From SG8-30 sp963715485 (lineage in GTDB: Bacteria > Pseudomonadota > Gammaproteobacteria > Steroidobacterales > Steroidobacteraceae), in assembly GCA_963715485.1 (NCBI GenBank), contig OY970244.1, forward strand, positions 1,550,001 through 1,614,000: 64,000 bases of DNA. The letters are read 5' to 3'. The position numbers and the translations under genes were made by a program. The notes under the pieces were generated by a model. That model had not been told where the DNA came from and ran no database searches. It saw only the letters and a list, made by a program, of their open reading frames with translations. This document shows, piece by piece, positions 58,402 through 64,000 of the stretch; the stretch's first letter is position 1, and every line of letters begins with the position of its first letter.

Positions 58402-58607
58402 CACTTGGCTCGCCAGCGTGAGTGCTGATCCCGGGTCTGTCGTCAACGCAGAACAGCACCTGGGACCTGCCCGACATCGTCAATCCGGGCGTGTGCCTCG
58501 GCAGGTGCTTGTCGACTGTTTCCGCTGCAGAATCCTCCCGGATTCGTGCGAAATCCAGCCGTAGACGCTAACATTGCGATTCACAAACACTGCCTGCGGA
58601 GTGCCGC

Positions 58608-59093
58608 ATGAAGATTGCCCACGAGAAAGTCGTCTCGATCCACTACACCCTGACCAACAGCGAAGGATCGGTGCTCGATTCCTCCTCGGGCAACGACCCG
58701 CTGGCGTATCTGCACGGCTTTGGCAACATCATTCCGGGCCTGGAGAATGCGCTGGAAGGCAAGGAGGCAGGGGAAAAGCTGTCGGTGACCGTGGAGCCCG
58801 AGCAGGGCTACGGTGCCCGCGACGAGCAGCTGGTGCAGGCAGTGCCGCGTACGGCCTTCAAGGGGGTGGAGGAGCTCGCCCCAGGCATGCAGTTCCAGGC
58901 CCAGGGCCCGCAGGGCACGCGACTGGTGGTCGTGACTCAGGTGGCTGCGGATGTCGTTACGGTCGATGCCAACCACCCACTGGCCGGCCAGACGCTGCAC
59001 TTCGAGGTCGAGGTGTCCGGCGTGCGTGACGCCACCAGCGTGGAACTGGAGCACGGTCACGTGCACGGTCCCGGTGGACATCACCACCACTGA
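58608..59093 (+). CDS. slyD: SlyD-like FKBP-type peptidyl-prolyl isomerase
   Basis: 161 residues; FKBP fold with the IF chaperone domain inserted: VVSIHYTLTNSEGSVLDSS, FGNIIPGLENALEGKEAGEKLSVTVEPEQGYG and DANHPLAGQTLHFEVEV. The C-terminus is His-rich (HGHVHGPGGHHHH), as in metal-binding SlyD, which delivers nickel for hydrogenase maturation in E. coli (family knowledge). It catalyses proline isomerisation and acts as a cytoplasmic chaperone. A 206-base gap separates it from the receptor remnant, so it likely has its own promoter; no clear -10/-35 was found. Confidence 0.94.
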   Translation: MKIAHEKVVSIHYTLTNSEGSVLDSSSGNDPLAYLHGFGNIIPGLENALEGKEAGEKLSVTVEPEQGYGARDEQLVQAVPRTAFKGVEELAPGMQFQAQGPQGTRLVVVTQVAADVVTVDANHPLAGQTLHFEVEVSGVRDATSVELEHGHVHGPGGHHHH

Positions 59094-59147
59094 CGCGGCA
59101 CGGCCGGCCAAAACTGGCCTGGCCGGCCCCAATGCCAGGGGCGGTTG

Positions 59148-60284
59148 TCAATCGGCCTGAGGGTCTTTCCGCCGCGACGCTCCGACCACAGCATCGTTGT
59201 GCTGTCCCTGCGACGGCACGTCGAACCGGGGCAGCCCCGGCTCTTCCTTGAAGCGGATCGGGACGCCGAGGTGTTCGATGCCCTCGGGGTCGAGCAGCAA
59301 CATGCCGCGCTCGCGCACGTGGTCGTCGTCGAAGGCCTCGCGCAGGTTGCGGACCGGCGCAAAGCCGATGTCGCGTCCGCGGAACCACTCGACCCACTCG
59401 GCCTGGGTGCGTGTCTCGAACTGCGCCTGCAGGTAGTCCACCAGCGGCTGTTGGTGCGGCCCTGGGCCGCGCTCCGCAAGTTCGACCAGGTCCAGTCGGC
59501 CGAGTTCGCCCAGCAGGTTGCGCACGAATTTCAACTCCTGGGCGCCAAGCACGACGTGACGGCCGTCGCGCGTGCGGTAGATGCGATAGAACGCGGCACC
59601 GCCCCAGGTCCGCTCATGTTTGGCGACGGGCGCCCGTTTCTCCACGAACACCGGGCCGAGCACGTTCGGCAGCCAGGCCATCAGCGAATCCTGCATGGAA
59701 ATGTCCAGGTAGTCGCCGCGGCCGGTCCGCTCGCGCCCGAGCAGCGCCATCATGATGCCGCCGAAGGCCATCAGCGACGCGGCCATGTCGGCCGCTGGGA
59801 TCCCGGGCATCGCCGGCTGGTCGTCGCTTCCCAGGTTGATGCTCAGCACCCCCGACAGCGCCTCCACCGCGAGATCATGGGCCGGCAGGTCGCGGTTCGG
59901 CCCCGTTTGCCCAAAGGCGGAAATCGACGCGTAGACGATGCGAGGATTGCGTGATGAGACGGTCTCGTAGTCCACGCCGAGGCGTTTGACGACACCCGGC
60001 CGGAACGCCTCGATGAACACGTCCGCCGTCCTGGCGAGTTCCAGCAGGGCTTCGCGCTCGGCCGGGTCCTTGAGGTTGAGCACAACACTTTTCTTGCCAC
60101 GGTTAGCGTTGCGAAAGAACGTCGTATGGCCGCCCTCGCCGAGGCCGATGTGCCTGCCCGGGTCTCCTTCCCCGGGCGCCTCGATCTTGATCACCTCGGC
60201 ACCGTGGTCGGCCATCATCATGCTCAGGTGGGGTCCAGGCAGGAAGACAGACAGGTCTATGACGCGTATACCGCTCAGTTTCAT
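59148..60284 (-). CDS. Family III CoA-transferase (CaiB/BaiF)
   Basis: 378 residues; moves CoA between carboxylic acids or, in relatives, racemises 2-methylacyl-CoA. Features: GIRVIDLSVFLPGPHLSMMMADHGAEVIKIE at the start, NRGKKSVVLNLKDP, GVVKRLGVDYETVSSRNPRIVYASISAFGQTGP, and IPAADMAASLMAFGGIMMALL with the probable catalytic Asp. The start is 60284 (GGAG seven bases upstream); the longer frame is an extension into the divergent region. The substrate is unknown. A second, different CaiB/BaiF protein is encoded at 61518-62705 in a clear operon with an acyl-CoA dehydrogenase; this one stands alone. Confidence 0.88.
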   Translation of the reverse strand: MKLSGIRVIDLSVFLPGPHLSMMMADHGAEVIKIEAPGEGDPGRHIGLGEGGHTTFFRNANRGKKSVVLNLKDPAEREALLELARTADVFIEAFRPGVVKRLGVDYETVSSRNPRIVYASISAFGQTGPNRDLPAHDLAVEALSGVLSINLGSDDQPAMPGIPAADMAASLMAFGGIMMALLGRERTGRGDYLDISMQDSLMAWLPNVLGPVFVEKRAPVAKHERTWGGAAFYRIYRTRDGRHVVLGAQELKFVRNLLGELGRLDLVELAERGPGPHQQPLVDYLQAQFETRTQAEWVEWFRGRDIGFAPVRNLREAFDDDHVRERGMLLLDPEGIEHLGVPIRFKEEPGLPRFDVPSQGQHNDAVVGASRRKDPQAD

Positions 60285-60488
60285 GGATTTCTCCGGCTCC
60301 CGCGCCCTGACTGGCGGCGGGCGGCTCGGCAGCCGGAATTCGCGCGCCATGAATTGTAGAATCTCCGTCCGACGTGGCCTGCAGCGTGTTCCCGCGGGAA
60401 GGGGCGCACGCACGGGCCCAGTTCGTACAGGTGAAGATCATGCTGACTTGCATCCCGTTCCCCAAGGCCCCACTCGACGCTGCTTGCC

Positions 60489-61502
60489 ATGGCACTCGGC
60501 CTGCTTGCCCCACTGGCCCTTGCCGACAAGACGGACGTGGTCGTGCTGCTCAACGGCGATCACATCACGGGCGAGGTCAAGGCACTGAGCTACGGCCAGC
60601 TCAAGTTCAAGACCGACAACATGGGCACGATCTACATCGAGTGGGACAAGATCGCCTCGGTCTCCACCGGCCAGGTGTTGCAGGTCGAGCTGGCCGACGG
60701 AAGTCGTCTCGTCGGACGGTCGCCTGAGCCGGCACCGCAGCAGTCGGTTCTCCGGTTGGAGCCCATCGGCCGGGACGGGGACGGATCGGGCGTAGACCTG
60801 CGGATGGCGGATATCGTCAGGGCGGCCTACCTCGAACAGGGCCGCTGGATCGAACGGCTCGATGGCGCCATCAGCCTTGGCTACAGCTTCACCCAGGCCA
60901 GCAGCATTGAGCAGTTCAACCTGTCGGGCAATATCGGCACCCGCAACAGCAAGCGCAAGTGGGACATATCGATCGACGCGCAGACGACCAACCAGGAGAA
61001 CGCGCCCGGCAGCCAGCGCTCGGCCCTGGTCGGCACGTTCGAGAAATTCATGCCCAATCGCTACTATTATGAAAACACCCTGGAATTCTCCAAGAACAGG
61101 GAGCTCGGCGTCGACCTGCGCACCTTGCTGGGCGCGACCTACGGGCGCTACCTCGTGCAGAACCAGGGTCGCGAATGGCGGGCCGGCGTGGGTCTGGCGG
61201 CGTCGCAGGAAGATCGCTCCGATGGAACCCAGCAGGAAAACCTCGAGGCGCAGCTGACCACCGGCTATCGACTGTTTCGTTACGACTCGCCCAAGCGTGA
61301 CATTAAGGTGAATCTGACGCTGCTGCCGAGCCTTAGCGACGGCGGCCGGGTCCGCGGCGAGGCTTCGATCGACGCCCGTTACGAGATCGTCAGCGACCTC
61401 TTCTTCGAGATCTCGCTCTACGACAGCTACGACAATGAACCGCCCGAGGGCTCCAAGTCGAACGACTGGAGTATCGTGACCTCGCTCGGTTACTCGTTCT
61501 GA
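60489..61502 (+). CDS. DUF481 outer-membrane protein
   Basis: 337 residues from ATG 60489. A very short signal (MALGLLAPLALADKTD), an N-terminal small beta domain (VVVLLNGDHITGEVKALSYGQLKFKTDNMG) and a DUF481 barrel (RDIKVNLTLLPSLSDGGRVRGEASIDARYEIVSDLFFEISLYDSY) ending SLGYSF. Only 12 residues precede the cleavage site, with no ribosome site; the in-frame stop at 60444 limits extension to about 14 codons that lack ATG, GTG or TTG, though a CTG (60480) could extend it by three residues. Function unknown. It is single and divergent from the CoA-transferase. Confidence 0.82.
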   Translation: MALGLLAPLALADKTDVVVLLNGDHITGEVKALSYGQLKFKTDNMGTIYIEWDKIASVSTGQVLQVELADGSRLVGRSPEPAPQQSVLRLEPIGRDGDGSGVDLRMADIVRAAYLEQGRWIERLDGAISLGYSFTQASSIEQFNLSGNIGTRNSKRKWDISIDAQTTNQENAPGSQRSALVGTFEKFMPNRYYYENTLEFSKNRELGVDLRTLLGATYGRYLVQNQGREWRAGVGLAASQEDRSDGTQQENLEAQLTTGYRLFRYDSPKRDIKVNLTLLPSLSDGGRVRGEASIDARYEIVSDLFFEISLYDSYDNEPPEGSKSNDWSIVTSLGYSF

Positions 61503-61517
61503 CCGCAAGGCCGGGAC

Positions 61518-62705
61518 TCAGGTGACCCCGGCCCTGTGCAGGGTGGCAATCGCATCGTCGTCGTAGCCGACCTGCCGCAGCAACGCTTCCGTGTCCGCCC
61601 CGAGGGCGGGCGCGGTGCGCTGCCCCAGGCGCGCGCCGTCGAGCTTGATAGGATTGGCGAGGGAGCGGAATTCATCCTGCAGCGGATGGGGCAGCGGACG
61701 AACCATGCCGATTTCCCGGGCAAAGGGATTGTCGAGTGCCTGCGGGAGCGTGAGTACCGGGGCTGCTGGCAGCAGGTGCCGGAGGCGAGCCAGCCAGTGA
61801 TTCGTGTCCTGCACCTTGAAGACCTGGTCGAGTGCCTCGGTCAGCGCAGCGCGGTTCTCGCGGCGCGCCGTGATCGTGGCGAATCGCGGGTCGGCGGCGA
61901 GATCCTCGCGGCCAATTTCCGTGACCAGGTTCCTCCAGAACTTCTCGGTCATGCACATGACGAAGATCCAGCCGTCTTGCGTGGGGAACAGTTGTACCGG
62001 GGTGGCGGACGGGTGCGAGCTGCGCGGCAAGCGGCTGGTTTCCATGCCTGTATTCAGGTACCAGGCGCCTGGATAGGTCAGCTGGTGCAGGGCCACGTCG
62101 AACAGGCTCACGTCGATGTCGTGACCTTTGCCATCGCGCGCAACGCCCAGCAGGGCCGCGACGATCGCAAGCGCGGTAGTGATGCCGGTCATGTAGTCGA
62201 CGATGGACAGCCCCATGCGCGCCGGCGGCGTGCCGGGTTCGCCGGTGACATGCAGAAATCCCGCCTCGGCCTGCATCAGGTAGTCATAGCCCGGCCAGCC
62301 CTGGCGATCGTTGTCCCGGCCGTAGGCTGACAGGTGCGCGCAGATCAGCCTGGGGTTCACGTCGGCAAGATGCGCATAGGTCAGGCCCAGCTTGTCCGGC
62401 TGGTCCCCTCGCAGGTTGTTGAGCACGACCTGGGCAGTGGCGGCCAGCTTGCGGAAGGCCGTGAGCCCTGCTTCTGTCTTCAGGTTCAGGCAAACGCTTT
62501 TCTTGTTGTAGTTGAAGGCCTGGAAGAAATGACTGTCGTGCTCGCCGAGAAGCGGACCCATGCCCCGTGTGGCGTCGCCACCCTGGGCACGGTTCTCGAT
62601 CTTGATGACCTCGGCACCCAGGTCGGCCAGAAACATCGACCCGTAGGGGCCCGCACCGAAGTTCTCGAAGGTCAGGACCCTGAAGCCGGACAGCGGCAGC
62701 TTCAC
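61518..62705 (-). CDS. Family III CoA-transferase (CaiB/BaiF), acyl-CoA operon
   Basis: 395 residues; family pattern LSGFRVLTFENFGAGPYGSMFLADLGAEVIKIENR, NYNKKSVCLNLKTEAG and SIVDYMTGITTALAIVAALLG with the likely catalytic Asp. It probably activates a carboxylic acid by CoA transfer from another acyl-CoA so that the acyl-CoA dehydrogenase encoded next to it can act. GTG start at 62705 overlaps the acyl-CoA dehydrogenase stop (GTGA), and a longer in-frame version is less likely. The substrate is unknown. Confidence 0.88.
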   Translation of the reverse strand: MKLPLSGFRVLTFENFGAGPYGSMFLADLGAEVIKIENRAQGGDATRGMGPLLGEHDSHFFQAFNYNKKSVCLNLKTEAGLTAFRKLAATAQVVLNNLRGDQPDKLGLTYAHLADVNPRLICAHLSAYGRDNDRQGWPGYDYLMQAEAGFLHVTGEPGTPPARMGLSIVDYMTGITTALAIVAALLGVARDGKGHDIDVSLFDVALHQLTYPGAWYLNTGMETSRLPRSSHPSATPVQLFPTQDGWIFVMCMTEKFWRNLVTEIGREDLAADPRFATITARRENRAALTEALDQVFKVQDTNHWLARLRHLLPAAPVLTLPQALDNPFAREIGMVRPLPHPLQDEFRSLANPIKLDGARLGQRTAPALGADTEALLRQVGYDDDAIATLHRAGVT

Positions 62706-63878
62706 GCCGGATTCCTCTCGACCAGCTGGCGCGAGATGATGATGCGCTGCATCTCGTTGGTGCCCTCGCCAATGCACATCAGCGGCGCATCGCGGTAATA
62801 GCGCTCGACGTCGAAATCTACCGAGTAGCTGTAGCCGCCGAAGATCCGCATGGCGTCGAGACTGTTGGTGACCGCGGCCTCCGATGCAAAGAGCTTGGCC
62901 ATGCCGGCCTCGAGGTCGCAGCGAACGCCGGTGTCGTACTTGCGTGCGGCCTGTTCCACCAGCAGCCTGGCAGCTTCGGCGCGGGTGGCCATGTCGGCCA
63001 GCTTCAGCTGGATGGCCTGGTGCTGGCAGATCGGCTTTCCAAAGGTCCGCCGCTGCTGCGCATAGCGCAGCGCCTCATTCAGGGCGCCAGTGGCAAGGCC
63101 GACGCCGCGGGCGGCGACGTTGATACGACCGAGTTCCAGTCCGCCGACGGTGTGCTGGAAGCCGCGGCCTTCCTCGCCACCGACCAGCCGCGTGGCCGGC
63201 ACGCGGTAATTGTCGAAGACGAGTTCCGCACTGTCGATGGAGCGATAGCCGAGCTTCTTCAGCTTGCGGCCAACCGTGAAGCCGTCGCCCTTTTCGCAGA
63301 CGAACAGGCTCATGCCGCGGTGCCGTGGCTGCGCCTCCGGGATCGGTCTTGACCAGAATGCCGAAACAGGTGCCGTAGATGCCGTTGGTGATCCAGGTCT
63401 TGGTGCCATTGATGACGTAGTCGTTGCCATCCCGCCTGGCGACGCTGCGGATGCCCTGCAGGTCGGTTCCCGCGTCGGGCTCGGTCAGGCCGATGCCACC
63501 GCGCAGTTCGCCGGTGGCGAAGCGCGGCAGGAGATCGCGTTTCTGCGCCTCGGTACCATTCCGCTCGACCGCCTGCGCCATGATCAGGTGCGAATTGAAG
63601 ATGCCTGTCGGCGCCATCCACGCCGCCGAGATAGCGGTAACGACCTTTGCATAACAGCTTGCAGAGAGACCAAGCCCGCCATACTCCTGGGAAATGGTCG
63701 CGCCGAACAGCCCGAGTTCCTTCATCTGCTCCACCAGGTCGAACGGATATTCGTCCGCCTGGTCGAACTTCTTCGCGATCGGTCGCACTTCTTTCTCGAT
63801 CCAGCGCTCGATGCTGTCGAGTACCTGCGCTTCCTCGTCTGTCTTCGCGCTTGCTGCAGGGCTGATCGCGTCGTTCAT
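62702..63878 (-). CDS. Acyl-CoA dehydrogenase, frameshifted by one base
   Basis: About 391 residues when repaired; FAD-dependent alpha,beta-dehydrogenation of an acyl-CoA. N-terminal half: EYGGLGLSASCYAKVV, FATGELRGGIGLTEPDAGTD, YVINGTKTWITNGIYGT. C-terminal half: LELGRINVAARGVGLATGALNEALRYAQQRRTFG, FGGYSYSVDFDVERYYRD, and the catalytic Glu in CIGEGTNEMQRIIISRQLV. The frame switches near 63341-63343, at a GGG run where one extra base explains the break (KTDP, then EAQPRHRGMSLFVCEKG). Elsewhere the coding is intact, so an assembly error is the first explanation. Start 63878 with GAGGAGCCCGAC. It forms an operon with the MaoC-type gene upstream and the CoA-transferase downstream. Confidence 0.88.
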
Positions 63879-63891
63879 GTCGGGCTCCTCA

Positions 63892-64000
63892 TCATGCGTT
63901 CTTGTCTTCGACCCCGTGACCGCGCCGCGGCACCAGGATGGTGCGATCGAAGGTGCAGACGACCGTTCCATCCTGGTTCCTGCCCACGGTGCGTACGGTC
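63892..64000 (-). CDS. MaoC-family hydratase/dehydratase, C-terminal end only
   Basis: The last 35 codons of a leftward gene cut by the window edge. It reads VRTVGRNQDGTVVCTFDRTI, then LVPRRGHGVEDKNA and a stop, matching the C-terminus of MaoC-type (R)-specific enoyl-CoA hydratases. It lies 13 bases before the acyl-CoA dehydrogenase start. The products of the two genes would catalyse successive steps (dehydrogenation and hydration) on an acyl-CoA, supporting one catabolic operon. Confidence 0.72.
   Translation of the reverse strand, partial: TVRTVGRNQDGTVVCTFDRTILVPRRGHGVEDKNA

Noticed and set aside
1..64000. CRISPR arrays, tRNA or rRNA genes, intact insertion sequences
   Set aside because: Looked for repeats with regular spacers, tRNA-like ends and transposase motifs; none were found by eye.

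Overview
This reading uses the sequence alone; family names come from motifs, protein length and gene context, and no database search was run. The DNA is GC-rich and densely coded, with ATGA/GTGA start-stop overlaps. Its gene types are envelope-rich and gammaproteobacterial: FadB/FadA, MaeA-type malic enzyme, SlyD, TonB receptors, a PlpD-type patatin and Cus-type metal efflux. The most likely source is an environmental gammaproteobacterium. Order or family cannot be fixed from this window. Three genes carry single-base frameshifts, which looks more like a draft assembly than like three decaying genes.

Layout. 1-4900: the end of a CusC/TolC-like protein, then CusB and CusA (Cu/Ag efflux). 4884-10101: malic enzyme, then divergent fadB-fadA. 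10132-12327: a copper P-type ATPase with two metal-binding domains at its N-terminus. 12415-21099: one very large gene for a cyclic beta-1,2-glucan synthase. 21100-21990: a scar region with an AT-rich island, a fragment of a P-type ATPase and a truncated PAP2 phosphatase. 22051-36896: mixed housekeeping and envelope genes, namely agmatine deiminase, beta-barrels, a YdcZ transporter, a frameshifted TonB receptor, a PlpD-type patatin, a kinase, an ICMT-like enzyme, MsrA, a VOC protein, an atypical SDR, a beta-hydroxyacid dehydrogenase, a SYLF protein and ApbE.

36971-57892 is the most interesting part: two divergent gene trains that look like one envelope system. The leftward train encodes a propeller/cytochrome lipoprotein resembling the HzsA family, two outer-membrane beta-barrels (one with an SH3 domain), a TlpA thioredoxin, a small DUF4266-type lipoprotein ending in Cys-Gly-Cys-Asn, and a DUF3570 protein; ApbE lies next to it in convergent orientation. 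The rightward train encodes a monoheme cytochrome, a LamG/diheme lipoprotein, a Tat-exported DUF1501-like protein, a second TlpA, a PEGA-like coiled-coil protein, two large TPR proteins, a small periplasmic protein, one ExbB, two ExbDs and a TonB-like protein with an AgmX/PglI-type C-terminus. The set of one ExbB, two ExbDs, an AgmX-like protein, TPR proteins and outer-membrane barrels parallels the Agl-Glt machine of Myxococcus. Here it is combined with secreted cytochromes and thiol-redox factors, suggesting a proton-motive-force-driven complex that assembles or works redox proteins at the cell surface.

57893-64000: a TonB-receptor remnant directly after the tonB-like gene, SlyD, two CaiB/BaiF CoA-transferases, a DUF481 outer-membrane protein, a frameshifted acyl-CoA dehydrogenase and the end of a MaoC-type hydratase. 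The last three leftward genes form a CoA-thioester catabolic operon. No tRNA, rRNA, CRISPR array or intact insertion sequence was seen.
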